Shown in pieces: positions 48,101-55,911 of a DNA stretch of 64,000 nucleotides. Source of the stretch: an uncultured Bacteroidales bacterium (lineage in GTDB: Bacteria; Bacteroidota; Bacteroidia; Bacteroidales; P3). The stretch is from contig ONBK01000004.1 in the NCBI GenBank assembly GCA_900316055.1, positions 1 to 64,000 of the forward strand, in the 5' to 3' direction. The notes under the pieces are model-generated. The model searched no databases. It was not told the origin of the DNA and was given only the letters and a program-made list of their open reading frames with translations. The first letter of the stretch is position 1; the number at the start of each line of letters is the position of its first letter. Both the position numbers and the translations under genes were made by a program.

Positions 48101-50918
48101 AACCATCGTCGTTACTCACCACCATATTGTTAGCAATCAAGAAACGTTGTGATGCCGTTCCCACAGCCATGCTGACACCCATGCCACCGGCACCGTGACT
48201 TGTATAAATCTTATTTGCCGTAATACGAGACGTACCATAGCACTCACTCACCAACAACACATAGCTCGTGTTGCTCAACACATCGTACATCTCATTCTTC
48301 TCAATCACCACATTCGACTGGTTCTGCACACTGATAGCATTTTCGAACTGTCCATAGAACACACTGTTCTTCACCGTATTATTAAGGGAAAGGGCATCCG
48401 CCGCAATACCTCTCAAGTCCACACCAATCTTACCTCCTCTGAAGGTACATCCATCCACAGTGAGATTGTTTGAATATCCACTGTTTATCAAAGAATTAAT
48501 ACGTAGCGTTGCCACTGGATTGTCCACACTGTCAATAAACGTACATCCCTCGAACCGGCAATTCAACGAATTCATACCCACCTTCACCATACTCTCCAGC
48601 AACGTGGTATCTTCCGTCGCCGTACGACGCACGAAATAGATATTGCGGAACCGTACGTTCGATGTCTCATCCAGATTCACTATCTCGCTTGCCACAGCCC
48701 CCGGTACGGTTGCATCGGCATAGAACGTCACCCTGTTGTTGTTCAAGGGTTGAAACACCACATAGGCATTCGCTGTCGCTCCAGTGAACGATGGCACAGA
48801 GAAAGGTGCGTACTGGCCGGGAGCCAGTTTTACCACCAAACTGTCACAGACACCGCACCTGCTCAGAGCGAAGAGAAACTCCTCCATGGTGCTGAAGTCG
48901 GCACCAGCACCGCCTACCCGACGCACACCGCACATCGGACCGTCGCAAACGATAAACTCTGTGAAGAGGGTATCGTTATATGGCTCATGGTCGCGATAGC
49001 GCTGTCCACCTGCCGTCAGCGAATCCTCCACCCACACTCGCAGCGTATGGAAGCCCGCCGACAATGTCACGTTGGAGGCCAATAAGAACACCTCTGTCGC
49101 ACCGCCTGCCAGACCTGTACTGTTGCTCCAAGGGACAGTCACCGGGGTGCCGCCATCTATGCTATAGCTAATATCGATGGCATTGGCAGTCAAGGCGCCC
49201 CAGTTTTTCAACCTCACCTGTATTCTATGGTCTGTCGTTGTCATCGGAACATCATAGTTCGGTGTTGCCAGACCATACTCTGCCGAAGCCATGTCCGTAA
49301 CAAAACCCATGTCGTACAGCAGCGGCTGGTTCTTCCTTTCCGTCATCACGATAGCCGGACGACGGTACGAAGAAGCCGGGGAATTCGCTTGACCAAACGG
49401 ATCCATATTATCGTCAGCGTAACCGGCATTGTAATACACCGTCTTCTTTCCTAAAATTGTCGGGATAGACCTAATCGATGTCGCTGACACATCCACGTTG
49501 CCATCATAAATGAACTGCATCACCAGATCCTTACCTGCATAGAAGAACGAATCTTGCAATGGAATAGTGAAGGTTCCATCAACATTCCGTTCCGGAATCG
49601 TGTATGCCGAGTCGTACACTATATGCATGTACGACATTGTAAAAGGATATTGGCTCGAATTGGAAGTGTCAACCTCATAAGTCGAAGCTTCATTCTTCAT
49701 CCTAATTTGCAGACGTGGACGCAATATCGTACCTGTATGTGCAGCCGTGGTAAAGCGCAATGCCGTAATCGCACCTTGCTTATAACCCGCTTCGGCCATC
49801 AATGCCGAGTCGTACACCCATTCACTCTTACCATCGGCAGTATTTCTAAAGGGGAATGTGATTGCCGTAGTTCCAGTGAACCCTGGTTGGAGCTCCCCTG
49901 GCTGTTCCACGCCTCGCACACACTTATACTCCTGCCACGAACCCTCCGTTCGCGGAAAACGAGTCGTATTGGCATTGCCCGTCGCATCTTTCGCCACACA
50001 ATAGAAAGCCATCAACGTGTCGTAACCGAAGAAGGGAATCCGACATCTGTAACGACCCGACACACCCGCTACGGGCGAAAGGTTCATTTTGACAGGTGTG
50101 GGGTCGCTTCCAACACGATAATAAAGATACACCGAATCGGGATTGATGCCCGCCGACAACGTCGTTTTAGCATTCAACTCAATCCTTGCCCCACGGCTGC
50201 TGGGATGCAAATATCCGTCGGGGTAAACCGCCATATTAATTGTCGGGTTCACCATCATCTCCGAGCTGGCCGACACTTTGATATTGTCAAACATCCACTT
50301 GCCAGTTGCCCCGGAAGTATTCCTCTGCTTCACCACAAACTTAATCTGCAGCTTTCTCTGTTCTGGAGCCAAGGAAGGTGTAATAATATTGTTGAAATCA
50401 AAACGTTCGCCCTTCCACATCTCGTTCGTTGTCGGACTGGTTCCTTCCCAATCAGAATACGAACTCGTATTGAAATACGTCAGTTGCCTGAATGAGCCGC
50501 TACCTTCCGGCGTATTGTAATGGGTCGATGTAGCCCTCGTCCAGTTTTCCTGATTCGGTCTCTTGAAGTAGATGTAAGTCACCTGATATTGCTGGGAGCC
50601 ATCAGCGTTCACGTTCATGGGAACCCTACAGATATGGTCAAACGTCAAGGTAATATACCTTATCGACAAATCATTCGTAAAATCCAACGTATCCAGATAC
50701 AACGTCACATCCTCTGTCGTCGACTGCGACAACTCCAACGACCGACTGCCGGACGCATGGAGAGATGTCGAATAACTCATGCCCGATGTCGGCGATGCCG
50801 ACACACGAGAGGTTTCGCCGTTCTCGAAGCCCTGATACAGTGCCTCCACAATCTGTCCACGCGAGACGAACCCGGAAAACACAAAAATTGCTCCTGTCAA
50901 GAATAATCTCAGTTTCAT
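39123..50918 (-). CDS. Giant T9SS-secreted surface protein with beta-helix, lamin-tail and GEVED modules, 3931 aa
   Basis: Probable cell-surface or released adhesin-like protein. Signal peptide 1-22 (SRGQ). Modules in order: MAM-like N-terminal domain (about 25-220), right-handed beta-helix (about 660-1010, many FEGCTF/NNTVKNSVF-type turns), CARDB-like beta sandwiches, lamin-tail-like domain (about 1300-1450), second beta-helix (about 2010-2420), more CARDB-like modules, GEVED domain (about 2985-3075, AYIDYDRSGTFSSDEE), another MAM-like domain (about 3195-3380) and a type A sorting domain (last 80 residues: LEQNYPNPF ... GIYYYGIEV ... KMILR). No catalytic site is recognised. Unlike the other two substrates, no 7-mer arrays were noticed in its 11.8 kb. 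Confidence 0.9.
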   Translation of the reverse strand: MKLRLFLTGAIFVFSGFVSRGQIVEALYQGFENGETSRVSASPTSGMSYSTSLHASGSRSLELSQSTTEDVTLYLDTLDFTNDLSIRYITLTFDHICRVPMNVNADGSQQYQVTYIYFKRPNQENWTRATSTHYNTPEGSGSFRQLTYFNTSSYSDWEGTSPTTNEMWKGERFDFNNIITPSLAPEQRKLQIKFVVKQRNTSGATGKWMFDNIKVSASSEMMVNPTINMAVYPDGYLHPSSRGARIELNAKTTLSAGINPDSVYLYYRVGSDPTPVKMNLSPVAGVSGRYRCRIPFFGYDTLMAFYCVAKDATGNANTTRFPRTEGSWQEYKCVRGVEQPGELQPGFTGTTAITFPFRNTADGKSEWVYDSALMAEAGYKQGAITALRFTTAAHTGTILRPRLQIRMKNEASTYEVDTSNSSQYPFTMSYMHIVYDSAYTIPERNVDGTFTIPLQDSFFYAGKDLVMQFIYDGNVDVSATSIRSIPTILGKKTVYYNAGYADDNMDPFGQANSPASSYRRPAIVMTERKNQPLLYDMGFVTDMASAEYGLATPNYDVPMTTTDHRIQVRLKNWGALTANAIDISYSIDGGTPVTVPWSNSTGLAGGATEVFLLASNVTLSAGFHTLRVWVEDSLTAGGQRYRDHEPYNDTLFTEFIVCDGPMCGVRRVGGAGADFSTMEEFLFALSRCGVCDSLVVKLAPGQYAPFSVPSFTGATANAYVVFQPLNNNRVTFYADATVPGAVASEIVNLDETSNVRFRNIYFVRRTATEDTTLLESMVKVGMNSLNCRFEGCTFIDSVDNPVATLRINSLINSGYSNNLTVDGCTFRGGKIGVDLRGIAADALSLNNTVKNSVFYGQFENAISVQNQSNVVIEKNEMYDVLSNTSYVLLVSECYGTSRITANKIYTSHGAGGMGVSMAVGTASQRFLIANNMVVSNDDGSANLMRSPLNIIQANYADVVYNSVKMTATSRNNIAAATFGGGTLTNSRFLNNIVVCLDNLNYALNYIPGTATSNEVGHNVYYSMGTTMNRKGAGRYYDIPEWLEAEPADSLSVKVNPNFLNGSLVDLRTFNRQVKGIGIPLSTVLTDIFDSIRSDSATCPGAYEFVSLGYDFEPEALLNPEAATCYMPLQTELVLRLRNSGTSVYTGSGLTLSYKVNNQSVVTVPVTDTVPADDTATIHTGAMLSLPASGTEDVTYTIRVWTNYAADPNATNDTNVFTVISRYHPAAPTDVNMTIGYATAATVTPTAGVDQWSVYTHTAAPQRRSEISWYYDTLDAAPFFVGPTLVTDTLRQDTSFFFRQRRSQPIVRITQLEIKRGGSGANATEGETPSAPYWLVSGRKIALQLTNIGDARACLYGDTIVTVSPTNSLNNKIFRFNDSIFIEPGQSLIVQYASGTSLSPANTIHTGSSFTVSSTGNNSHIAFLYKHNSVVEDAVVLGTVPSHNLPSYIWTGAGVDLTSNPSTAGIVRVAFVGNVNDWRIATNASPMMLNTIDPSWIRYVDNGCEGEFAQANISMIAPPPADIEVGVPQLPETNCGLGMENVAVRVRNYGIQPVAGFVMNYCTGADTVSETVTDTLASMGMMNYTFATPLNLAFPHDTVVTVKVWANAVEGDPVHNNDTNSATVLSKYTPAAPSPLAPRMVEYATCDTMTITPTEGLIPVWYDYEGNRVDTGYTGVSEILYVGGTRGVSWMVHDSYWGQIGTGTSTNANTAYPTPYQPSNKHAKQQFIYSASELRSLGLKAGYIDSIAFDLQQMLGTTTSVSFDDYYVSMGMTQDTIFANASDWRNTQVVYHHAPMVINATDCNQWVPLRFDTPFYWDGESSVVVQLVHYIATKVTSGVKSSYTSKPNTTLHKNGDTELTPTTMDYVGSGTKGGNRPNVKFYNTVYGCESEVTPYSVSLINIPAVDMAIFWPNGVDTIDYNSCDSISFYVNLRNQGANNVDTMDLYYMLDAAAPDTVQVVATMVPGAMNTTLMLKRPLTPGRHVLTVVAAAQGDLISSNDTIRRGFDVRFCGGVYTIAPVGGDYQTFGEAIDTLNAVGVEGAVLFNVADGTYNEQVVLNNIPGSSVVNTIGFVGVGDDVLLTASTSQTANYVFFMDSASNVTLRNLRIEARPTANNVNYANALVMQKGANITIDSCRIKVKGTINNANASCVLVGGISHLTFKNNVVDSGFYSLRTIGGLGMNSDILVYNNKLRGFWKMGVYLREVTDLVVRSNRITAGVNTTGRSLRGLYLAQTAGDFVVEKNHIYLNDAKNGGKIGIQLENVNCLASNPGFVTNNMIGCTGTGVADLSTLKPSGIWIDSSSCNINVLYNTVRVECGTVAASATFSEASCAFYTGTTVSNIHVLNNIFSNFMKGYAYYVSELNTVTLSNFNAYYTESVRPFYWRQYLPSLSGLQTVGGDDANSVLDRPYFVSNEDLHLVMINFVSLAQYTTDVTDDIDGTVRSQIPAPTIGAHEMEVCTHDMSVIEIMTPYVPGDTNFRYPDKMPPNIEGDSVWVKARFCNNGRALENGVQWYAYIEGHETETRSVTRNLGTFNPSQIKIDSVLMPTTLGIINRQKIHVVLTEGAGECTPEDNDREGDVFMAPAYNFKAEGTSTLSSEGCYRQNTTLQLTVKNAGFKDIPAGTYVKIGFLPQITQPANVTITGWPGVVEDSVPLPSTLLCNQTVTLSLPNTVNLYPTGTFTDLTIKLKGWCHHRLDVSPENDTTAGASVNSYFTPAPPYGYDTTLAYGTWGAVRATQENSRPIRWYRDSNDAYFFTGNNYNNSRVWSNTPQYFYDSTYYLNCLSTHNCASEFSAVTVHVAPRIPNDMAMKQVLAPLGDRVYMENDTVRVIISNYGTSSQSNIPITYRLKKGNSVVQTVTEICPATIPPMQDYTYTFSQLLDISTPTAAQNYSLTIWTDLATDGTRRNDTLRVAHAFHSLPESTYSPSGSSNPSFDVTRVSFNEIDFDLPPLGRGLTDMASYANPDYPVLHITRGTADTLFVAVTPLDASQLRNRYKAWAYIDYDRSGTFSSDEEVMSAETFYDDQTATAFVTIPNNASYGYMRMRVAVGSYSSVNIEGFAPTGGIPADKDGHTLDFLLFVDADAPSTDIAVTQIVSPRSYLISDDLPKTVSFRISNKGTAPVTQPQFHYRFDDERGGNNSGTISYNGTLAPGSSAIVSLPAHVFNYGVTTLNITYEDVEDTVTENNTLVYEYNRFHVITLTLDDDFEGENRWYAPTGYNAYSHNYWELGTPTKTKLNAAYSDSNAWVTDLHSSIVSGKRGNVSYLYSPIINISQIKVDTISFYLRRNLTNGSSLHLEFRNVDNRWVKINGDSVSAWYNNTDDDVFDGTTPGSAYGFFWIPCYGNPLTGDFPELLQFRFVYTTPMGSSTSSAYGEGCAVDNFRIGRAPIRKDGGVIAITYPTAPSYGETIYPEVVVKNYGIDTLRQVEVDYTHYGTYMPKISIFENLSIAPGEIDTIALTSPFLITSDFPDTFYITAFTKIEGDIFRDNDTFSLAFPLAPLANDISAHSFIYPLDNVIAGDTNIQVTIRMRNFGVNPIYHATASYLINGYERVDENIDFVELMGRPLQTMEYFNYTFSQKIRANMGMMRIIGIVKSDSNDYVYNDTISKRIEGISSVYDIAAAAVLVDTSSFTEVRFQLVIDNRGARGANGFTVGFYIDNDTNTTYRQTYGRELPLPALTTGYHMFDTVLPTRPAGYNNVTGFVHMEGGDNDPSNDTTTTIGRYFLDVELVKLVVEETAQPDCRVFAVLRNNGNLSLLPSAPVQLRTTINGGNTIRTSIARRIEPGQTVKLLFVDAEGNERRIPKSLTRTYIGTGRLTLGSDGDTTNNTTNLVEVVNYVEGVPMVESPLLSLEQNYPNPFTGRTTVPFSLPEAANVHFFIVDAMGHVVNSFSRHFDAGEQSITIDMEAYSSGIYYYGIEVNGERRMKKMILR

Positions 50919-50996
50919 ATTATTAATTATTTATTTTTTGTCAATCAATTATTTACACAACACGCCCTCCCCCTTTGGGGAAGACATAATCAGACG

Positions 50997-51004
50997 CAAA
51001 TATA
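50997..51004 (-). promoter_or_regulatory. Promoter -7 box of the 3931-residue gene
   Basis: Minus-strand TATATTTG matches TAnnTTTG, 78 nt upstream of the ATG at 50918. No TTG stands at the expected distance, so the upstream element is weak or different. The rest of the gap 51005-51270 shows no gene. Confidence 0.5.
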
Positions 51005-51270
51005 CAAAGATTTTTTTATATACGCGTAAGATTTATAAAAAAACAGCTTTTTCATACTAAAATCTCCTATTTTGGTCTCATATATAAGACTCCGGAAAGC
51101 CATTTTCGGGTCACACTTTTAACATTTTTAACATATATTCCTCCCCCTCCTTACCTTCTTCTTACCCTCATCACCACGTCTCCACCCGACCTACAACATA
51201 TCATCGGCCATGGATGTAGATGGGACGGTGTTGACATTGAGCACTGGTGTTTCACCAATACAAAGATAAA

Positions 51271-51306
51271 ATTAACGCCATAAACCCAGATGTTTATGGC
51301 GTTAAT
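51271..51306. terminator. 15-bp perfect hairpin at the end of the ruvB-hutI-lolD-rlmB operon
   Basis: ATTAACGCCATAAAC (51271-51285) pairs perfectly with 51292-51306 around a 6-nt loop, 25 bp past the rlmB stop. Minus-strand transcripts read TTTATCTTTG after it, a broken T tract. It is the likely terminator of the minus-strand operon and may also block plus-strand transcription. Confidence 0.75.
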
Positions 51307-51330
51307 TTAACGTTTTTTTCAACTATTTTT

Positions 51331-52074
51331 TCAGTCTTTCCGATGCTGTTCGAGAGCCTCGTACATGAAGACACCGGCGGCTACAGAGACGTTGAGGGAG
51401 GCCACTTCGCCAACGATGGGGAGTTTGGCTCTTATATCACTCATCTTCAGCAATTCAGAACTAATACCCGTTTCCTCGTTGCCCATAATAAGGAGGGTAG
51501 GCTGACGGAAATCGACCTCACGGTAGTGAACTGCGCCCTTCTCTGTGGCAGCAACCACCTGGTAGCCATATTGCTTTGCAAGGTTCACAACAGTCTTAAG
51601 GTTCTGCTCGCGACAGACGGGCAACCGCAGCAAGGCACCGCTGGAAGTCTTGACGGCATCTTCATTCATGGCAGCACTGCCGTGGTCAGGGACAATAAGG
51701 GCGGCGACACCGGCACACTCGGCGGTACGGGCGATGGCTCCCATGTTGCGCACATCGGTGATGTGGTCCAGCATTACCACAGTAGCCGTCTCAGGCAAGG
51801 TCTCAACCAAATCCATAAAACTGTGATACTTGACAGCCGCAATGGTGGCCACCACTCCCTGATGGTTCCCTGTGGTCATCTTGTTGAGTTTTTCCACGGG
51901 GACATATTGGAAAGGTATGTCGTGTTCTTTTAGCCTGGTTCTCAATTCATTCAGCAAAGAACTATTGAGTCCATTCTGGATTAGCACACGCTCCACCTGC
52001 TGACCGCTGGTCAGGGCTTCGATAACAGGGCGGAGGCCGTAGATAACTTGTTGTCTATTCTGTGTTTTTTCCAT
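51331..52074 (-). CDS. rlmB: 23S rRNA (guanosine-2'-O)-methyltransferase RlmB type, 247 aa
   Basis: SpoU/TrmH-family knotted methyltransferase. The N-terminal substrate-binding domain starts [12 protein letters not shown]. The SPOUT domain has [30 protein letters not shown] and [18 protein letters not shown], the three motifs of the family. The ATG at 52074 gives the usual length of about 245 residues and overlaps the lolD-like gene by 20 nt. A TrmH-like role on tRNA is less likely given the N-terminal domain. Confidence 0.9.
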   Translation of the reverse strand: MEKTQNRQQVIYGLRPVIEALTSGQQVERVLIQNGLNSSLLNELRTRLKEHDIPFQYVPVEKLNKMTTGNHQGVVATIAAVKYHSFMDLVETLPETATVVMLDHITDVRNMGAIARTAECAGVAALIVPDHGSAAMNEDAVKTSSGALLRLPVCREQNLKTVVNLAKQYGYQVVAATEKGAVHYREVDFRQPTLLIMGNEETGISSELLKMSDIRAKLPIVGEVASLNVSVAAGVFMYEALEQHRKD

Positions 52075-52708
52075 CGATAATGGTGATTTTTCTGTCGGCC
52101 ATTTCGGCCAGTTCCTCGTTATGGGTAACGATGACAAAGGTCTGCTTGTACTGCTCGCGGAGGCGGAAAAAGAGTTCATGAAGCTCGCGGGCATGCTGCG
52201 AGTCAAGGTTGCCTGACGGTTCGTCGGCAAGGACGGCCATGGGATTATTAATCAACGCCCGAGCCACCGCCACACGCTGCTGCTCGCCACCGCTCATCGC
52301 TTGTGGCTTGTGTGTAGCGCGACCATCTATCTTCATGAATTCCAATAGTTCCATCGCCCTCGCAGAGGCTTCCTTCATGGGCACTCCCTTGATGAGCGCA
52401 GGGATGCAGACATTCTCCAAAGCTGTGAATTCGGGGAGTAGATGGTGTGCTTGGAAGACGAAGCCGATATGCCCGTTACGGAAACGCGCCAACTCTTTTT
52501 CCTTCATCTTCGACACTTCGACACCATCATAATGAAGCATCCCGCTATCGGGCCGGTCGAGGGTGCCGAGGATTTGCAGCAGGGTAGTCTTGCCTGCTCC
52601 AGAGGGGCCGACAATGGAGACCACCTCCCCCTTCCCAATCTCAAGGCACACATCTTTCAAGACATGCAGGTCACCGTAGCTCTTGTTGATATCGACTGCC
52701 TTAATCAT
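52055..52708 (-). CDS. lolD: LolD-type ABC transporter ATP-binding protein, 217 aa
   Basis: ATPase of the MacB/LolD/FtsE group, probably powering release of lipoproteins from the inner membrane or a related MacB-like export. Walker A is GPSGAGKTT, the signature is [15 protein letters not shown], and Walker B is [12 protein letters not shown], where the SGNLD form is typical of this group. The membrane partner (LolC/E type) is not encoded nearby, as is common in Bacteroidota. It overlaps rlmB by 20 nt and follows hutI by 16 bp. Confidence 0.85.
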   Translation of the reverse strand: MIKAVDINKSYGDLHVLKDVCLEIGKGEVVSIVGPSGAGKTTLLQILGTLDRPDSGMLHYDGVEVSKMKEKELARFRNGHIGFVFQAHHLLPEFTALENVCIPALIKGVPMKEASARAMELLEFMKIDGRATHKPQAMSGGEQQRVAVARALINNPMAVLADEPSGNLDSQHARELHELFFRLREQYKQTFVIVTHNEELAEMADRKITIIDGKNTE

Positions 52709-52724
52709 ACAACTTACTCTTTTT

Positions 52725-53963
52725 TTAAACCTCTACGCCGTTGAGGAATACGCGCTCCACTTTGTTTTCGCCAAAGCTGTAAGGCATGTACTCGTAGCTC
52801 GATATCGGCTTGGTGATGTAGAAGTTGGCCTTCTTGCCGACGGCAATGGTACCAAGCTGGTCGCTGACTCCCATGGCATAGGCCGTATTAAGTGTGGTGG
52901 CGTTAAAGGCCTCCTCGGGTGTGAGTCGATATCGGATACAAGCCATCGAGAGGATAAGTTGCATATTGTTTGACGGCGCAGTGCCAGGGTTGTAGTCGGA
53001 GGCCATAGCCACCGGAAGACCCGCGTCGATCATCTTACGAGCAGGAGAGAGTGGCAGGTTGAGGAAGAAGGCGCAGCCGGGAAGAATCGTAGGCATCGTC
53101 TCGGTACCTTTCAGGCACTCGATTTCAGCATCGCCCATCTGTTCAAGATGGTCGACAGAGATGGCACCGTATTTCACACCCACTTGTACACCGCCCGAGA
53201 CGGCCATCTCGTTGGCGTGGATTTTGGGTTTCATGCCATACTTGATACCGGCCTCGAGGATACGCGCGGTGTCCTCGACGGTGAAGAAGCCCTGGTCGCA
53301 GAAGACATCGATAAAATCGGCCAGACCCTCGTCCGCTACGCGTGGTATCATCTCGTTGATGACCAGGTCGACATAGTCTTCCTGGTGGCCGCGGTATTCC
53401 ATGGGGATGCCGTGGGCGCCGAGGAAGTTGGACTTGATGGTCAGTGGGGAGCTTTCCTTGAGGCGGCGGATGACGCGGAGGAGTTTTAGCTCGCTCTCGG
53501 TGGTCAAGCCGTAGCCGCTCTTGATTTCGATGGCTCCGGTGCCGAGGCGCATCACCTCGTTGAGACGCTGGAGGGCCATGTCGTAGAGCTGGTCCTCCGA
53601 GGCCGCCGCCGTGGCCTTGGCGGAGTTGAGGATGCCGCCGCCGCGCTTGGCAATCTCCTCGTAGCTGAGGCCGCGGATTTTGTCGACAAACTCGTGCTCA
53701 CGGGAATTGGCATAGACGAGGTGGGTGTGCGAGTCGCAGAAGCTGGGGAACACCATTCTTCCGGTGGCATCAACCTTACGGTCGAAGGTCTGCTCCTTTA
53801 GATTTGTCATCTCGCCAAACTCTTTGATTACACCATTCTCGACGATGAGGTAGGCGTTTTTGACGGTTTTCATCTGCGCCATCTCTTTGCCCTGCACACG
53901 CAACTTCAGCTGGCCTGTTTCCACTTGTGCCAGCTCCTTGATATTTTTAATGAGGGTTCGCAT
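52725..53963 (-). CDS. hutI: Imidazolonepropionase HutI, 412 aa
   Basis: Hydrolyses 4-imidazolone-5-propanoate to N-formimino-L-glutamate, the third step of histidine degradation. An amidohydrolase with the metal motif [20 protein letters not shown] (near residue 72), the substrate region [20 protein letters not shown] and [14 protein letters not shown] near the C terminus. Length is normal. No other hut genes are in the window; it sits 2 bp after ruvB, so it shares that transcript. Confidence 0.95.
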   Translation of the reverse strand: MRTLIKNIKELAQVETGQLKLRVQGKEMAQMKTVKNAYLIVENGVIKEFGEMTNLKEQTFDRKVDATGRMVFPSFCDSHTHLVYANSREHEFVDKIRGLSYEEIAKRGGGILNSAKATAAASEDQLYDMALQRLNEVMRLGTGAIEIKSGYGLTTESELKLLRVIRRLKESSPLTIKSNFLGAHGIPMEYRGHQEDYVDLVINEMIPRVADEGLADFIDVFCDQGFFTVEDTARILEAGIKYGMKPKIHANEMAVSGGVQVGVKYGAISVDHLEQMGDAEIECLKGTETMPTILPGCAFFLNLPLSPARKMIDAGLPVAMASDYNPGTAPSNNMQLILSMACIRYRLTPEEAFNATTLNTAYAMGVSDQLGTIAVGKKANFYITKPISSYEYMPYSFGENKVERVFLNGVEV

Positions 53964-53965
53964 AT

Positions 53966-54985
53966 CTAAAACAATTCTTGTTGATTTCCATTGGTTTTGA
54001 TTTTGCCAAGGTGCTGGTAGGCGAGCATGGTGGCTTCGCGGCCACGGGGGGTGCGCATCAGGTAGCCCTCCTGGATGAGGTAAGGTTCGTAAACCTCCTC
54101 CACCGTACCGGCCTCCTCGCCGACGGCGGTGGCAATGGTATTGACACCCACAGGGCCGCCCTTGAACTTGTCGATGATGGTGGAGAGGATGCGGATATCC
54201 ATATCGTCCAAGCCGTTGCGGTCGACATTGAGAGCCTGCAAGGCATAGCGGGCGATGTCGAGGGTGATGGTGCCGTCGCCCTTCACCTGCGCGAAGTCGC
54301 GCACACGGCGCAACAGGCGGTTGGCGATACGGGGAGTGCCGCGTGAACGCCGCGCAATCTCGATGGCACTCTCGCTGGTAATCTTCACCTGCAGGAGCCC
54401 CGCCGATCGGTTAACAATCTTTGTTAGTGTCTCAGTATCATAATACTCCAATCGACTATTGATACCAAATCGTGCCCGCAACGGGGCCGTTAACATACCA
54501 CTCCGCGTAGTGGCTCCTATAAGTGTGAATGGCTTCAGATTCAGCTGCACACTCCGCGCCGCTGGACCACTCTCTATCATGATGTCTATACGGAAATCCT
54601 CCATCGCGGAATAAAGATACTCCTCCACTACAGGCGAGAGACGATGAATCTCGTCGATAAAAAGCACATCGTTGGGCTGCAGAGAGGTGAGCAAACCTGC
54701 CAAATCACCAGGCTTGTCAAGTACCGGACCCGAGGTGGTCTTAATACTCACCCCCAACTCATTGGCAATGATATTCGAGAGGGTCGTTTTTCCCAAGCCT
54801 GGAGGACCATAGAGAAGCACATGGTCGAGAGGCTCGCCACGCTCCTTGGCGGCACGAACAAAGACCTTCAGGTTCTCCACCACCTGCTTCTGGCCGGCAA
54901 AACTGTCGAACCCCGAAGGACGCAAAGCGCGCTCTATATCTTTCTCCTGCGCAGAAATACTGCGGCTGTCCAATTCACTATTCAT
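53966..54985 (-). CDS. ruvB: Holliday junction branch migration ATPase RuvB, 339 aa
   Basis: AAA+ motor that drives branch migration with RuvA. Walker A is [15 protein letters not shown] (near residue 64), Walker [10 protein letters not shown], sensor 1 [18 protein letters not shown], and the C-terminal winged helix has [17 protein letters not shown]. Its promoter places the transcription start on or next to the ATG, so the mRNA is probably leaderless. It is first in an operon with hutI, lolD and rlmB. Confidence 0.97.
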   Translation of the reverse strand: MNSELDSRSISAQEKDIERALRPSGFDSFAGQKQVVENLKVFVRAAKERGEPLDHVLLYGPPGLGKTTLSNIIANELGVSIKTTSGPVLDKPGDLAGLLTSLQPNDVLFIDEIHRLSPVVEEYLYSAMEDFRIDIMIESGPAARSVQLNLKPFTLIGATTRSGMLTAPLRARFGINSRLEYYDTETLTKIVNRSAGLLQVKITSESAIEIARRSRGTPRIANRLLRRVRDFAQVKGDGTITLDIARYALQALNVDRNGLDDMDIRILSTIIDKFKGGPVGVNTIATAVGEEAGTVEEVYEPYLIQEGYLMRTPRGREATMLAYQHLGKIKTNGNQQELF

Positions 54986-54989
54986 GGTG

Positions 54990-55019
54990 CAAAAATACTA
55001 TTTTTTATCAAACTGACAA
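54990..55019 (-). promoter_or_regulatory. Promoter of ruvB giving a leaderless transcript
   Basis: Minus-strand TATTTTTG (54990-54997) with TTG (55017-55019) exactly 19 nt upstream is an ideal match. The ATG (54985) begins after only four further bases, the usual distance from the -7 box to the transcription start. Confidence 0.8.
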
Positions 55020-55071
55020 AATAAAATTATCAAACGGCCGTTATTGGATTTTAAATATAGTATTTTATCGC

Positions 55072-55911
55072 ATGAAACCTATTATTGTTGGAACCGACTT
55101 CTCCGAAGGCTCTTACATGGCCCTCGAGCTTGCCATCGACGTCGCTAACCGCTTCCAAAGCGACATTATCCTCATCTGGGCACGCCGCGAAAAGTTGCTC
55201 TTCAACGACGAGCAACTCGACATCATGACCAACCTCGCCCAAGACAAACTCCAAGCTCTCGTCGACAAATACCAACCCGCCATGAAATTCGGCAAAATGC
55301 GCTGGCAAATCACCAACGGCAAGGTCGCTCCTGCCCTTGCCACCACTGCCACCCGCGAACTTGCCTCTATGATCATCATCGGCACCAACGGCGCTTCTGG
55401 ATTCGAAAAATACTGGATGGGCAGCCAAGCCGTCCGCATCGTCCAAGACTCCCCATGTCCCGTCCTCACCGTGCGACAGGGTTATGACTTCCACAAACAA
55501 CTTGAACGTATCGTCGTCCCCATCCGCATCAACGCCAACTCCCGTCAAAAAGTGCCACCCGCTGCTTCCATGGCTAAAATCTTCGACTCCGAAGTGCGCA
55601 TCCTCGGCCTCCTCGACATGAAAGAGGACGAATCGGCCCTCCGCACCTACGTCCAGCAGTCCGTCGACTACCTTGAGAAAGAAGGCGTCCGCTACCAGAC
55701 CGAGATTCGCCCCTACTCCAACTACTGCGACACCGTAATGGACTACTGCGACGAAATCAAGGCCGACCTCGTTATCATCAACACCGAACAGGACCGCATC
55801 ATCAGCCAAATCTTCCTCGGCACCAACGCCCAACAAATCGTTCACCGCTCCCAAATCCCCGTTCTCTGCATCCATCCGTCCGACTACATCAACGTAGCCT
55901 CCAGAGTCTGA
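55072..55911 (+). CDS. Universal stress protein, two UspA domains, 279 aa
   Basis: Tandem UspA protein. Domain 1 (residues 1-145) begins KPIIVGTDFSEGS and has the ATP-binding pattern GTNGASGFEKYWMGS (GxxGx9GS). Domain 2 (about 146-277) keeps the fold (RIVVPIRINANS...) but lacks that motif, having GTNAQQIVH instead. The role is probably nucleotide-linked stress adaptation; partners are unknown. Its stop shares a base with the ATG of the next gene (TGATG). Confidence 0.88.
   Translation: MKPIIVGTDFSEGSYMALELAIDVANRFQSDIILIWARREKLLFNDEQLDIMTNLAQDKLQALVDKYQPAMKFGKMRWQITNGKVAPALATTATRELASMIIIGTNGASGFEKYWMGSQAVRIVQDSPCPVLTVRQGYDFHKQLERIVVPIRINANSRQKVPPAASMAKIFDSEVRILGLLDMKEDESALRTYVQQSVDYLEKEGVRYQTEIRPYSNYCDTVMDYCDEIKADLVIINTEQDRIISQIFLGTNAQQIVHRSQIPVLCIHPSDYINVASRV

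Noticed and set aside
51261..51268. Minus-strand TATCTTTG box below the rlmB terminator
   Set aside because: It lacks a TTG at the expected distance and no minus-strand gene follows for about 330 bp; it more likely serves as the T-rich tail of the hairpin.
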